Shown here: one piece after another, positions 18,871-28,083 of the stretch
Position numbering within the stretch: the first letter of the stretch is position 1
How the letters are laid out: each line of letters opens with the position of its first letter
NCBI RefSeq assembly: GCF_005405365.1
Contig: NZ_BJDX01000003.1
Coordinates: 186,001-250,000 of the forward strand
DNA from: Enterococcus xiangfangensis
GTDB lineage: Bacteria; Bacillota; Bacilli; Lactobacillales; Enterococcaceae
DNA length: 64,000 bases
Direction of reading: 5' to 3'
Made by a program: the position numbers and the translations under genes
Notes under the pieces: model-generated
Told to the model about the DNA's origin: nothing
The model's database searches: none
The model's input: the letters and a program-made list of their open reading frames with translations, nothing else

Positions 18871-20016
18871 ATGAAAACAGAGATATTAGCAATGATTTTA
18901 GCTGGCGGGAAAGGTTCCCGTCTCGGCAAACTAACACAAAAAATTGCAAAACCTGCCGTCCCTTTTGGTGGTCGTTATCGAATTATTGACTTTACATTGA
19001 GTAATTGTATCAATTCAGGAATCAACAATGTTGGCGTGGTGACACAATATCAGCCGTTAGCTTTGAACAATCACATCGGAAATGGTTCGAGTTGGGGGTT
19101 TGACGGACTAAATTCAGGCGTGACGATTTTACAACCGTATTCCAGTAATGATGGCAGTAAATGGTTTGAAGGAACGGCCCATGCACTTTATCAAAACATG
19201 GATTACATCGATCAGATGGACCCGCAGTATGTTCTTGTCTTATCAGGCGATCATATTTATAAAATGGATTATGAGGCGATGCTGGAAAATCATAAAGAAA
19301 ATAATGCTTCGTTGACTGTTGCTGTAATTGAAGTACCGCGAGAAGAAGCGTCGCGTTTTGGAATCATGAATACGGATGAAAATGATCGGATCATTGAATT
19401 CGAAGAGAAGCCAGCAGAGCCTAAAAGCAATCTAGCATCTATGGGGATTTATATTTTTAATTGGAGTCGCTTGCGCAGTATTCTGTTGAATAGTTATAAA
19501 AAAGATGATCAAATGTTGGATTTTGGCAAACACGTGATTCCTGCTTACTTAGAGAGCGGCGAAAATGTTTTTGCATATCGGTTTGATGGTTATTGGAAAG
19601 ATGTAGGGACGATCGAATCATTATGGGAAGCCAGCATGGAGTTTATTGATCCAGCCCATAGTCTGGATATTCGTGATAAAAATTGGCGGATCTTAGCAAA
19701 GAATACCGTTTCCCCGCCACATTTTTTAACGGAGAATGCGGAGGTAAAAGACGCATTGATTGTAGATGGCTGTTATGTAGCGGGCCAAGTGGAACACAGT
19801 ATTTTATCAAATGATGTACAAGTCAAAGAAGGGGCGAAAGTCACTGATAGCGTGATTATGCCTGGTGCAACAATTGGTAAAAACGTACAAATCACAAAAG
19901 CAATCATCGGTGAAAATGCGATTATTGGAGATAATGCCATAGTCGACGGTTCAGAAGAAATTGCCGTTGTAGGCTATTCAGAAGTGATTGGAGTGTTGAC
20001 AAGTGAGAGCGAATAA
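18871..20016 (+). CDS. glgC: GlgC, glucose-1-phosphate adenylyltransferase
   Basis: 381-residue catalytic subunit of ADP-glucose pyrophosphorylase, which makes ADP-glucose from ATP and glucose-1-phosphate for glycogen synthesis. The nucleotide-binding signature is intact ([20 protein letters not shown]), followed by the substrate region [13 protein letters not shown], the [10 protein letters not shown] metal site, EFEEKP and a C-terminal left-handed beta-helix with hexapeptide repeats ([20 protein letters not shown]). GlgD, encoded next, probably joins it in a GlgC-GlgD heterotetramer. The translation signal is unusual, with a hairpin between ribosome site and ATG. Confidence 0.96.
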   Translation: MKTEILAMILAGGKGSRLGKLTQKIAKPAVPFGGRYRIIDFTLSNCINSGINNVGVVTQYQPLALNNHIGNGSSWGFDGLNSGVTILQPYSSNDGSKWFEGTAHALYQNMDYIDQMDPQYVLVLSGDHIYKMDYEAMLENHKENNASLTVAVIEVPREEASRFGIMNTDENDRIIEFEEKPAEPKSNLASMGIYIFNWSRLRSILLNSYKKDDQMLDFGKHVIPAYLESGENVFAYRFDGYWKDVGTIESLWEASMEFIDPAHSLDIRDKNWRILAKNTVSPPHFLTENAEVKDALIVDGCYVAGQVEHSILSNDVQVKEGAKVTDSVIMPGATIGKNVQITKAIIGENAIIGDNAIVDGSEEIAVVGYSEVIGVLTSESE

Positions 20017-20017
20017 A

Positions 20018-21151
20018 ATGAATGCGATTTTGGGGAATGTGTATGAATGCCCAGAATTATTACCGTTAACCGAAAAAAGACCGCTGGCTACTTTGCCTTT
20101 CGATTGTAAATATCGTCTGATCGATTTTAATTTATCGAATGCTATCAACGCGAATATTAAATCTGTTTATATGATCTTTAATCAAGGATCCACGAAATCA
20201 GTTTTTGATCATATCGGCGGTGGACGTGAGTGGCATTTAGACAGCGTAGATAGTCGTTATTTCATTCACTATTATCAAGATTTTTTGAAAAAGAAAGCGG
20301 AAGGGCGCCCCTATTTTGAGTCGGTAATCGATTATTTGAACAAATCAAAATCGGAATACACGGTCTTTATGGGAAATCGAATGCTTTGCAACATTGATTT
20401 AGAAGCTGTATTGAAAAGCCATCAACAAAGCAACAGCACGATGACAGTCGTCTATAAAAAGATGCCCAAAGAACAGGTCTATCGGCAAGATGAGATTTTA
20501 GAAGTTGATGAACACGGAATCGTTCAAGGACATCATAATTTTTTAGAGGATAATTCAGAAGCTGAATTATTTAATTTAGGTATGAAAATCTTTATTTGCC
20601 AAACGGAGTGGTTAATTCATGCTTTGCAAGAAGGACAAAATTCAGGTAGTCCTGTAGCACTACTTGATTTCTTTACTCTAGCGATGAATAAAGTAAAAAC
20701 TTCCGCTTACGAGTATACCGGCTTTTTAAGAAATATTTTTGATATCAAATCCTATTATGATGCCAATATGGATATGTTGAATCCTAAAAAATTCACTTCT
20801 TTATTATATTCAAAACAAAAGATTTATACGAAATTGAAAAATGAAGTCGCTACTTATTATTCATCGACTTCTGAAGTGAAAAAAAGTCAGTTTGCCACCG
20901 GCTGTTTAGTTGATGGCAAAGCGTATGGATCACTTTTCTCACGCAGTGTCGTGATCGAAAAAGATGCAGCAGTTGAAGACTCGATTGTGATGGCAAACTG
21001 TCGTATTTGCGAAAGGGCAGTTGTTCGCTATGCGATCCTAGATAAAAATGTCGTAGTGGAACCAGGGGTCAAAATTATCGGTTCAGCGGATAAACCCGTT
21101 GTGATCAAAAAAAATACACATGTACTGAGTGACGTTTACGGAGGCGAATAG
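20018..21151 (+). CDS. glgD: GlgD, regulatory subunit of glucose-1-phosphate adenylyltransferase
   Basis: 377-residue GlgC paralogue. It keeps the fold (LATLPFDCKYRLIDFNLSNA; C-terminal hexapeptide helix) but lacks the glycine-rich catalytic GGxGxRLxxLT loop, having ILGNVYECPELLPLT instead, as expected of the non-catalytic GlgD that boosts GlgC in Firmicutes. The ATG at 20018 lies two bases after the glgC stop, with a GTGAGAG site inside the glgC end; a GTG at 20003 is the alternative start. Tight packing implies coupled synthesis with GlgC. Confidence 0.93.
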   Translation: MNAILGNVYECPELLPLTEKRPLATLPFDCKYRLIDFNLSNAINANIKSVYMIFNQGSTKSVFDHIGGGREWHLDSVDSRYFIHYYQDFLKKKAEGRPYFESVIDYLNKSKSEYTVFMGNRMLCNIDLEAVLKSHQQSNSTMTVVYKKMPKEQVYRQDEILEVDEHGIVQGHHNFLEDNSEAELFNLGMKIFICQTEWLIHALQEGQNSGSPVALLDFFTLAMNKVKTSAYEYTGFLRNIFDIKSYYDANMDMLNPKKFTSLLYSKQKIYTKLKNEVATYYSSTSEVKKSQFATGCLVDGKAYGSLFSRSVVIEKDAAVEDSIVMANCRICERAVVRYAILDKNVVVEPGVKIIGSADKPVVIKKNTHVLSDVYGGE

Positions 21152-21153
21152 AC

Positions 21154-22581
21154 GTGAAAACATTATTTGTAGCGGCAGAATGTGCTCCGTTTTTTAAAAC
21201 TGGCGGATTAGGCGATGTTGCAGGTGCTTTGCCGAAAGCTTTGCAAAAAAAAGGAACAGACATAAAGGTTGTCTTGCCCTTTTTCACTAAACTACCGCAA
21301 CATTATCAGGAGCAGCTGCAAGATTTATTCTCGTATGAAGTTCAGGTTGGCTGGCGCAAACAGTATTGCGGTGTGAAATATCTTCGAATGAATGAGATCG
21401 ATTATTATTTTTTAGACAATCTCTATTACTTTGATCGCCCAGAATTGTATGGGTATTACGATGATGGGGAACGCTTTGCTTTTTATCAACAAGCGGTCAT
21501 TGAACTGCTGGAAAAAATCGAATTTATTCCTGATGTCATGCATTTGAATGATTATCATACGGCGTTCATTCCTTTTTTATTAAAAGAAAAATATCAGTGG
21601 ATCAAAAAATTTAGTCGAATTCGGACAGTCTTGACCATTCATAACATCGAATTCCAAGGACAATACGACCGTCAAATTCTAGGTGATTTATTTGGAATGG
21701 GCTACGATCGTTACGATGATGGGACTATTCGATTTAACGACTGTGTAAATTTTATGAAAGCTGGGATTTTGTATGCGGATCGCGTGACTACGGTCAGCCC
21801 GTCTTATGCTGAAGAAATCAAAACGACTGAATTTGGTGCAGGACTAGATCCAATTTTACGAATGGAAAGTAAAAAGCTTTGTGGAATTTTAAATGGCATT
21901 GACTACGAGGCCTTCAATCCTGCCACAGATCCTGCTATTTTTACAAATTACGATCAAGAACGACTAAATCAGAAAATAGAGAATAAAGTTCAATTGCAAA
22001 AATATTTAGCATTGCCAGTTCGACCAGATGTTCCGGTAATTGGGATCGTTAGTCGTTTGACGTACCAAAAAGGATTTCATTTGTTGTTGCAAGAAATGGA
22101 AAATTTGATGCAATTTGATGTGCAATTGATCTTAGTTGGTACCGGTGATCCGAGATTTGAAGAGCAATTTCAAGTTTTTGGCCAAAAATATCCGGACAAA
22201 ACAAGTATCCAAATCGCTTTTGATGTCAATTTGGCACAAAAAGTTTATGCTGGTGTGGATATGTTTTTAATGCCGTCAGCTTTTGAGCCTTGTGGATTGT
22301 CGCAAATGATCTCCATGCGTTATGGAACATTGCCAATCGTGCATGAAATCGGGGGGTTGAAAGATACTGTCCAACCTTATAATCCAATTACAAATGAAGG
22401 AACTGGTTTTGGTTTTACTATTTTTGAACCGTTCTATTTGATGAATGCCTTGAAACAAGCAATAAAACTCTATCAAGAACATCAAGATATTTGGCGTAAA
22501 ATGATGATAGCAGCAATGTCGCGTGATTTTAGTTGGACTGGCTCTAGTCAGCAATATTTAGATCTATACAAATCAGTGTAG
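21154..22581 (+). CDS. glgA: GlgA, glycogen synthase (ADP-glucose type)
   Basis: 475-residue GT5 glycosyltransferase that extends alpha-1,4-glucan from ADP-glucose. The N-terminal ADP-glucose loop is FFKTGGLGDVAGALPKAL, the central acceptor part has NDYHTAFIPF and TIHNIEFQGQ, and the C-terminal domain shows VSRLTYQKGFHLL and the SAFEPCGLSQMISMRYGTLP site. A GTG start at 21154 follows GGAGG, two bases after the glgD stop. The following terminator-like hairpin may lower transcription of glgP relative to the synthesis genes. Confidence 0.95.
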   Translation: MKTLFVAAECAPFFKTGGLGDVAGALPKALQKKGTDIKVVLPFFTKLPQHYQEQLQDLFSYEVQVGWRKQYCGVKYLRMNEIDYYFLDNLYYFDRPELYGYYDDGERFAFYQQAVIELLEKIEFIPDVMHLNDYHTAFIPFLLKEKYQWIKKFSRIRTVLTIHNIEFQGQYDRQILGDLFGMGYDRYDDGTIRFNDCVNFMKAGILYADRVTTVSPSYAEEIKTTEFGAGLDPILRMESKKLCGILNGIDYEAFNPATDPAIFTNYDQERLNQKIENKVQLQKYLALPVRPDVPVIGIVSRLTYQKGFHLLLQEMENLMQFDVQLILVGTGDPRFEEQFQVFGQKYPDKTSIQIAFDVNLAQKVYAGVDMFLMPSAFEPCGLSQMISMRYGTLPIVHEIGGLKDTVQPYNPITNEGTGFGFTIFEPFYLMNALKQAIKLYQEHQDIWRKMMIAAMSRDFSWTGSSQQYLDLYKSV

Positions 22582-22585
22582 AATT

Positions 22586-22631
22586 AAAAAAGCCAGAATC
22601 TAGGGCCTTTGGCTGTAGATTTTGGCTTTTT
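22586..22631 (+). terminator. hairpin terminator/attenuator inside the glycogen operon
   Basis: A 16-bp stem, AAAAAGCCAGAATCTA against TAGATTTTGGCTTTTT with one G-U pair, directly after glgA and ending in T residues. glgP follows in the same direction with no clear promoter of its own, so partial termination is likely. Confidence 0.7.
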
Positions 22632-22680
22632 GGTTCATTAGACAGAGCGCTGTAATAAAAGCGCAGTTGGAGATGATAAT

Positions 22681-25116
22681 ATGGATAAAACAGAATTTAA
22701 ACAATGTTTCAGTCGTCGCTTAGCTGAAAAATTTGCTATGGGAGTTGCAGATGCTTCACCAAATGAGCTTTATCAAACACTAGGTTCGCTACTGACGTCG
22801 ACGTATTCACAAAAATGGCAGCAGACCTGGACGGATTATCGAGAAGCGGAACAAAAGCAAGCGTATTATTTTTCAATCGAATTTCTGCCAGGCAAGATGT
22901 TGAAGAGCAATCTTTTAAACATGGGCTGGCTTGAGATGGTGACTGAAGGTCTTGCTGAATTAGGAATTGATTTAGAAGATTTAGCAGAAGTCGAACCTGA
23001 CATGGCGTTAGGTAATGGCGGACTCGGCCGTCTGGCTTCTTGTTTCATGGATTCGATTGCTTCGATGGGGCTACCTGGAAACGGAAATGGGATCCGATAT
23101 GAATATGGATTATTCAAACAGCATTTTGTTGACAATTATCAGGTAGAGTTGCCGGATAAATGGTTGCATAAAGGAAATTTATGGGAAATTCGCAAAGAAA
23201 GCAAAGCCGTAGATGTCCATCTAGGCGGAGAAGTTTATCTTGTTCCTGATGCTGCTGGTAATCTAAGCCCTGATTATCAAGGAGGGATGACCTTACGTGC
23301 GGTTCCCTATGATACAGGAATGGTGGGGTATCAAAATGATATCGTCAATACAATGCGTTTATGGTCAGTCGAGATCCCGCTGGAAGAAGAAGAAAATTAT
23401 CGGAGTATTGAAGATCGGCGGACAGTAGAAGATTTGACATCCGTATTGTATCCGGATGATTCTAGCGAAGATGGTAGAAAACTGCGTCTTTCACAAGAAT
23501 ATTTCTTTGTCTCAGCTGGTGTACAAAGTATTTTGCGCTATTACAAACAGTTAAACAAACCGATAGATAAAATCAATCAGTCTGTTGCAATCCATATCAA
23601 TGATACTCATCCGGCGATGTGTGTCGCAGAATTTATGCGTCTATTAGTCGATGAAGAGAACTTAAGTTGGGAACGAGCTTGGAACTTGACGCAAGAGGTT
23701 ATGAGTTACACGAATCATACAATTATGGCAGAGGCGTTGGAAAAATGGTCGATCAATATGATGAAAAGTGTTTGTCCTAGAATCTACCAAATCATTGAGG
23801 AAATTGATCGTCGTTTCGTTGCCGAAATGACCGGAGTTCATGATTTTGATTTGATTCAAAGAACTAGAATCATTCAAGACAATCAAGTCCATATGGCTCA
23901 TCTAGCGATTATTGGTTCACATTCAACGAATGGCGTTGCAAAACTGCATTCAGATCTTTTGAAATCGGTCGTCTTACACGATTTTTATTTGCTTTATCCA
24001 GCACGGTTCAACAATAAGACCAACGGAATTGCGATGCGTCGTTGGACACAGTTAGCCAATCCAGCGCTGAGTAAAGTTTTAGATGAAACGATCGGCAACT
24101 CGTGGCGCAAACAGCCGACTAATTTGCGCTTGTTGTTGAATTATACAGAAGACGATCATGTATTAGCCGCTTTAGCAGATGCAAAGTTAGCTAATAAGAA
24201 ACGGTTAGCGGCATATATCCAAGAACATTGCGGTATCGAAGTGAGTCCGCAGGCGATTTTTGATGTTCAAATCAAACGACTACATGCCTACAAGCGTCAA
24301 TTGCTGAACCTTTTACACATCATCAAACTGTATTTAGATTTAAAGGAAAATCCTGACTTGCCGATCGAACCGCGTGTCTTTATCTTTGGTGCAAAAGCAG
24401 CGCCAAGTTATCACTATGCAAAATCAATCATCAAAGTGATCAATGAGACAGCCAGTTTGATCAATCAAGATCCAACAATCAATAATAAACTAAAAGTTGT
24501 CTTCTTAGAAAATTACAATGTCAGTTTAGCCGAGCGGATCATTCCAGCCGCTGACGTTAGTGAGCAAATTTCACTTGCGTCAAAAGAAGCTTCCGGCACA
24601 TCGAACATGAAATTGATGCTAAATGGTGCCGTGACGATCGCAACTTTGGATGGTGCAAATGTTGAAATTCGTGACGCAGTAGGTGAAGAGAATATTGCTA
24701 TTTTTGGATTGACAGAGTCAGAGGTGTATCAATATTATGAAAATAAGAATTATTCTGCACTGAGTATTTATGATGAGAATGCGACGATCCGTAAAGTGCT
24801 GGCACCCTTGACTGATGGCACTATTCCTAATATCAGTGCTGAAGGGTATGAGATATTTGATTCATTGATCAAATACAATGATGAATTTTTTGTCTTGCGT
24901 GATTTTGAAGATTATTGTCTGGCACAAGAATCAGTCAACAAAGCGTATCAAGACAAACGGCGCTGGCGTCAAATTAGTTTGCGTAATATCGCAAGTGCAG
25001 GGCGCTTTTCTGCTGATGATACCGTCCAACGGTATGCCGATGACATTTGGCAAATAGAGCCTGTCTTTGCGCATGAAGATCTACGAGGTGCAGAACATGA
25101 CTCCTATTTACTTTAA
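22681..25116 (+). CDS. glgP: GlgP, glycogen phosphorylase
   Basis: 811-residue GT35 enzyme that releases glucose-1-phosphate from glycogen. Signature segments are FSIEFLPGKMLKSNLLNMGW and LGNGGLGRLASCFMDS at the N-terminus, HINDTHPAMCVAEFMR centrally, and the pyridoxal-phosphate region SKEASGTSNMKLMLNGAVTI near residue 640, whose lysine carries the cofactor. It is the breakdown arm of the operon. Its last 20 bases overlap the start of the GH13 gene, indicating translational coupling. Confidence 0.96.
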   Translation: MDKTEFKQCFSRRLAEKFAMGVADASPNELYQTLGSLLTSTYSQKWQQTWTDYREAEQKQAYYFSIEFLPGKMLKSNLLNMGWLEMVTEGLAELGIDLEDLAEVEPDMALGNGGLGRLASCFMDSIASMGLPGNGNGIRYEYGLFKQHFVDNYQVELPDKWLHKGNLWEIRKESKAVDVHLGGEVYLVPDAAGNLSPDYQGGMTLRAVPYDTGMVGYQNDIVNTMRLWSVEIPLEEEENYRSIEDRRTVEDLTSVLYPDDSSEDGRKLRLSQEYFFVSAGVQSILRYYKQLNKPIDKINQSVAIHINDTHPAMCVAEFMRLLVDEENLSWERAWNLTQEVMSYTNHTIMAEALEKWSINMMKSVCPRIYQIIEEIDRRFVAEMTGVHDFDLIQRTRIIQDNQVHMAHLAIIGSHSTNGVAKLHSDLLKSVVLHDFYLLYPARFNNKTNGIAMRRWTQLANPALSKVLDETIGNSWRKQPTNLRLLLNYTEDDHVLAALADAKLANKKRLAAYIQEHCGIEVSPQAIFDVQIKRLHAYKRQLLNLLHIIKLYLDLKENPDLPIEPRVFIFGAKAAPSYHYAKSIIKVINETASLINQDPTINNKLKVVFLENYNVSLAERIIPAADVSEQISLASKEASGTSNMKLMLNGAVTIATLDGANVEIRDAVGEENIAIFGLTESEVYQYYENKNYSALSIYDENATIRKVLAPLTDGTIPNISAEGYEIFDSLIKYNDEFFVLRDFEDYCLAQESVNKAYQDKRRWRQISLRNIASAGRFSADDTVQRYADDIWQIEPVFAHEDLRGAEHDSYLL

Positions 25117-26929
25117 TCCTTGGTTAGAACGTTACAAACAGCCATTTGGTGCTGTGCAAGAAGGGACGATGGTAGATGTCTGGTTGTCTGTTTTGGATCA
25201 GCAAAACGCTCAAGCTTTCTTGGTTGTCCGCAAAGAAGGCAGCTCTGTTGGGCAAAAAATATTTCCGATGGAAGCTGTCTCAGAAGATCGCTTTCACTTT
25301 CAAACGATTATGGATCAGGGGTGGGGATTGTACTTTTACTATTTTAAGATCGTCCATGAATCAGCTGGCTGTGAAACAATCCAGTATTACGGTTTTAAAG
25401 GACAAGGCGGCGAAGGACAGATCTATGGTGCTGAACAAGAAGTCATTCCTTATCAATTAACATGCTATCAAAAACCAGAAGTTGCGCCGACTTGGTATCG
25501 CGAGGCCGTCTTTTATCAAATTTTTCCCGACCGGTTTGCTAACGGAAATCCAGATCGAAGAATTAATCAACCAAAAAAAAATTCATTCATTTATGCGACC
25601 GAAGAAGACACGCCTTTATATATTCGCAATCAGCAAAATGAGATCGTCCGCTGGGATTTTTTTGGCGGAAATTTTAAAGGGATTCAAGCCAAAATTCCTT
25701 ATTTTCAAGAACTAGGAATCACTGCGATCTATTTGAATCCGATTTTTGAAGCCACATCAAATCATCGGTACGATACCAATGATTATTTTAAAGTGGATGG
25801 TATTTTAGGGACGGAGGAAGAGTTTCGAGAATTGATTGCAGCACTGCACGAGGCAGGAATCGCAGTTGTTTTAGATGGCGTATTCTCTCATGTAGGAAAA
25901 GATAGTCGGTACTTCAATATCTCCGGGCTTTACGGAGAACACACTGGGGCTGCTCGTGATCCGCAAAGTCGCTATCGCGATTGGTTCACTTTCAATCACT
26001 ACCCAGAGGATTATAAATCTTGGTGGGGAGTAGCGGATCTGCCGGAAGTACGAAAGGATAATCCTAGTTATCAAGAATTTATTTATGGTGATCTGGATAG
26101 CGTTTTATCCAAGTGGACTTCAATGGGTGTCGATGGTTGGCGATTAGATGTTGCCGATGAGTTGACGGATGAATTTATTTCCGGTATTCGTAAAAATCTA
26201 TCTGCCTATCAGGAGAAAATTCTGATCGGCGAAGTTTGGGAAGATGCTTCGAACAAGATTGCTTATGATACGCGGCGAAAATATGTCTTTGGCGATCATC
26301 TGCAAGGAGTCATGAATTATCCATTGCGTCAACAAATCTTAGCTATCTTGCAGCAGTCGCGATCATTACAAGATATTTGTGAGGAAATGATTCGTTACCA
26401 AGAAAATTATCCGATCGATTTTTATTACAACCAATTAAACAATATCGGAACCCATGATACAGAACGGATCTTAACTATGTTGAATGGCTCTGTTGAAGCT
26501 TTGGATCAGGCGTGGGGATTGATGTTCATGATGCCGGGGATTCCGTGTATCTATTATGGTGATGAGGCGGGATTGACAGGCGGTAAGGATCCCGACAATC
26601 GCAAATTTTTCCCTTGGCAGTCGATTAATCCAAACTTATTTAAAAATTGCCAAAAATGGATTGAACGAAGAAAGAAATATGATGTGTTGAAAGAAGGGAA
26701 ATTTTTTCCTTTCTATTCGCAAAAACAGCAAATTTTTGGAATTATCCGCTATTTAGAAAACGCTTATGTCGTCTATGTTATCAATCTATCTGATCAAGCC
26801 CAAAGTTTAAAAGTAGGAGAGTTGACCAGTCCTCGTGCGTATCGTGGAGATTATTCAGTCTTGGATCGGATCATGGAGGGCAAGACATTGACACCAAAAG
26901 AAAGTTTATTTGTTTACGACTTAAATTAG
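25097..26929 (+). CDS. GH13 alpha-glucan hydrolase (amylopullulanase/neopullulanase type) of the glycogen operon
   Basis: 610-residue cytoplasmic GH13 enzyme (no signal peptide). An N-terminal beta-rich CBM34-like domain (~residues 1-125) leads to the catalytic barrel: VVLDGVFSHVG, GVDGWRLDVADE (nucleophile Asp), ILIGEVWEDA (acid/base Glu) and NNIGTHDTERIL (stabilising Asp). The pattern fits cyclomaltodextrinase/neopullulanase-like enzymes; in lactobacilli the homologous last glg gene encodes an amylopullulanase-like enzyme. I infer that it trims or debranches phosphorylase limit chains. ATG 25097 has GAGGTG six bases upstream and overlaps glgP by 20 bp. Confidence 0.9.
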   Translation: MTPIYFNPWLERYKQPFGAVQEGTMVDVWLSVLDQQNAQAFLVVRKEGSSVGQKIFPMEAVSEDRFHFQTIMDQGWGLYFYYFKIVHESAGCETIQYYGFKGQGGEGQIYGAEQEVIPYQLTCYQKPEVAPTWYREAVFYQIFPDRFANGNPDRRINQPKKNSFIYATEEDTPLYIRNQQNEIVRWDFFGGNFKGIQAKIPYFQELGITAIYLNPIFEATSNHRYDTNDYFKVDGILGTEEEFRELIAALHEAGIAVVLDGVFSHVGKDSRYFNISGLYGEHTGAARDPQSRYRDWFTFNHYPEDYKSWWGVADLPEVRKDNPSYQEFIYGDLDSVLSKWTSMGVDGWRLDVADELTDEFISGIRKNLSAYQEKILIGEVWEDASNKIAYDTRRKYVFGDHLQGVMNYPLRQQILAILQQSRSLQDICEEMIRYQENYPIDFYYNQLNNIGTHDTERILTMLNGSVEALDQAWGLMFMMPGIPCIYYGDEAGLTGGKDPDNRKFFPWQSINPNLFKNCQKWIERRKKYDVLKEGKFFPFYSQKQQIFGIIRYLENAYVVYVINLSDQAQSLKVGELTSPRAYRGDYSVLDRIMEGKTLTPKESLFVYDLN

Positions 26930-26950
26930 TCTGTTTTTATTGTCGGATAT

Positions 26951-26978
26951 TTGAAAGCATTTCTTGAGTATTTATGCT
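26951..26978 (+). promoter_or_regulatory. candidate promoter of the hypothetical gene at 27014
   Basis: TTGAAA, 16-bp spacer and TATGCT, about 36 bp before the start codon. Confidence 0.45.
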
Positions 26979-27013
26979 AAACTATGCTATATCAGAACAA
27001 TGAGGATGATTTT

Positions 27014-27616
27014 ATGCAAACGTACAGCAGAAAAAAAAGCCGATTTCCTGCCTTTGATGATGAATTTGGCGTAAAGTTAGTACAGAACAATCAACGTGTT
27101 TTGTTTAACGGAGAAGATGACTTGATCACAAATTATCACTTGGAAGCCAAGGATATTTTTGAACGTTCGCTGCCAAAGACAAAGCGGACTCGGCATGTTG
27201 ATTTAGATGAAAAACCGCGCAGAGAATTAGCGCAGCATAGAGCAAATTTGCCGATGTATGATAGCGACCGAAAAGAGTCAAAGAATGTAAAACTATTTGA
27301 GGAACACAAACCTAAAGAAGCGACCACACCGAAAAATATTTTCCATTCACGGAGTATTCGCAGTGCCACACCTTTTGCACCAAAATATGTGCCTTCTTCA
27401 TTGATTCCGGATGCACCAGCTGATGCGATTTCACCAAGAGAATTGATGCAGCGGATGGAGAGACCACGTGACTCCTATGTTTTATTTGCTTCAGAGGAAG
27501 AAAAAGAGCCTTTGAATGAAAGAAAAAAAGTGCGGCAACGTTTGGATCGTTCTCTGCGAGGAATTTTGGAAGAAGATAATTCAAATATCGAAAACAGCAA
27601 ATATTTTCACGATTAA
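27014..27616 (+). CDS. hypothetical protein, charged and probably disordered
   Basis: 200 residues rich in Lys, Arg, Glu and Pro, with no membrane helix or recognisable domain. It opens MQTYSRKKSRFPAFDDEFG and ends with a basic helix (RKKVRQRLDRSLRGILEE) and an acidic tail. The composition suggests an adaptor or DNA- or membrane-associated protein with disordered stretches, but no function can be assigned. The ATG at 27014 follows GAGGA by seven bases; an ATG at 26984 lacks a site. It has its own promoter and a strong terminator. Confidence 0.7.
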   Translation: MQTYSRKKSRFPAFDDEFGVKLVQNNQRVLFNGEDDLITNYHLEAKDIFERSLPKTKRTRHVDLDEKPRRELAQHRANLPMYDSDRKESKNVKLFEEHKPKEATTPKNIFHSRSIRSATPFAPKYVPSSLIPDAPADAISPRELMQRMERPRDSYVLFASEEEKEPLNERKKVRQRLDRSLRGILEEDNSNIENSKYFHD

Positions 27617-27620
27617 AAAC

Positions 27621-27652
27621 GAAAGATGCTTGCGAGCATCTTTCTGTTTTTT
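27621..27652 (+). terminator. intrinsic terminator
   Basis: Perfect 10-bp stem GAAAGATGCT/AGCATCTTTC with a TGCG tetraloop followed by TGTTTTTT. Confidence 0.9.
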
Positions 27653-27677
27653 AGATTACTAGAAGGAGGATTAGTAG

Positions 27678-27863
27678 ATGAATCCATTTGAAGAAAAAAT
27701 CCGCCAATTACGAGCTGGCGAGATCGATAAAATCGCGGTATCTCGGGAAGAATTTTTTTTGTTCCGTGAAGCATGGAGCAAACAAGAAGACAAGAAATTC
27801 TTTCGAGGAATCGCTGGCCTCAAAGGAAATATCACCTATGTTTATGACACGACGATTGTGTAA
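27678..27863 (+). CDS. small hypothetical protein, 61 residues
   Basis: Short soluble protein opening MNPFEEKIRQLRAGEIDKIA, mixed charge, with a C-terminal beta-like ITYVYDTTIV. Coding status is supported by a perfect AAGGAGG eight bases before the ATG and by its place between a terminator and the tRNA promoter. The abundance of acidic and basic residues gives no functional hint. No domain recognised. Confidence 0.7.
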   Translation: MNPFEEKIRQLRAGEIDKIAVSREEFFLFREAWSKQEDKKFFRGIAGLKGNITYVYDTTIV

Positions 27864-27867
27864 ACTA

Positions 27868-27896
27868 TTGACTTTTTTACGTTCGCTCGCTATCAT
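27868..27896 (+). promoter_or_regulatory. tRNA-Leu promoter
   Basis: TTGACT (27868-27873), 17-bp spacer, TATCAT (27891-27896); the tRNA begins 14 bp after the -10. A near-consensus promoter, as expected for a stable RNA gene. Confidence 0.8.
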
Positions 27897-27910
27897 AAAA
27901 AAGGTTTCAC

Positions 27911-27994
27911 GCGGCGGTGTTGGAATTGGTAGACAAGCATGATTGAGGGTCATGTGAGAGAAATCTCGTGTGGGTTCAAATCCCATTCGCCGCA
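27911..27994 (+). tRNA. tRNA-Leu (anticodon GAG)
   Basis: Acceptor stem GCGGCGG pairs with TCGCCGC (one G-U) with discriminator A at 27994. The anticodon stem CATGA/TCATG encloses TTGAGGG, giving anticodon GAG for CUC/CUU leucine codons. A long class II variable arm (GAGA-GAAA-TCTC) and T arm GTGGG-TTCAAAT-CCCAT complete the structure. CCA is not encoded. A phage integrase gene begins its 3' end about 90 bp downstream, so the 3' half of this gene is the probable attachment site. Confidence 0.95.
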
Positions 27995-28003
27995 TATAGG
28001 TGT

Positions 28004-28047
28004 AGCCTACAAACGCTGACATATCAGTGTTTGTAGGCTGTTTTTTT
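28004..28047 (+). terminator. intrinsic terminator after tRNA-Leu
   Basis: 16-bp stem AGCCTACAAACGCTGA/TCAGTGTTTGTAGGCT (one G-U), a 4-base loop and seven T residues. It serves only the plus strand. Since it lies past the presumed junction it may be of phage origin. Confidence 0.88.
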
Positions 28048-28083
28048 AGTTTTTCCCACGGGAAACCCACGAAAAGTTTTTTA

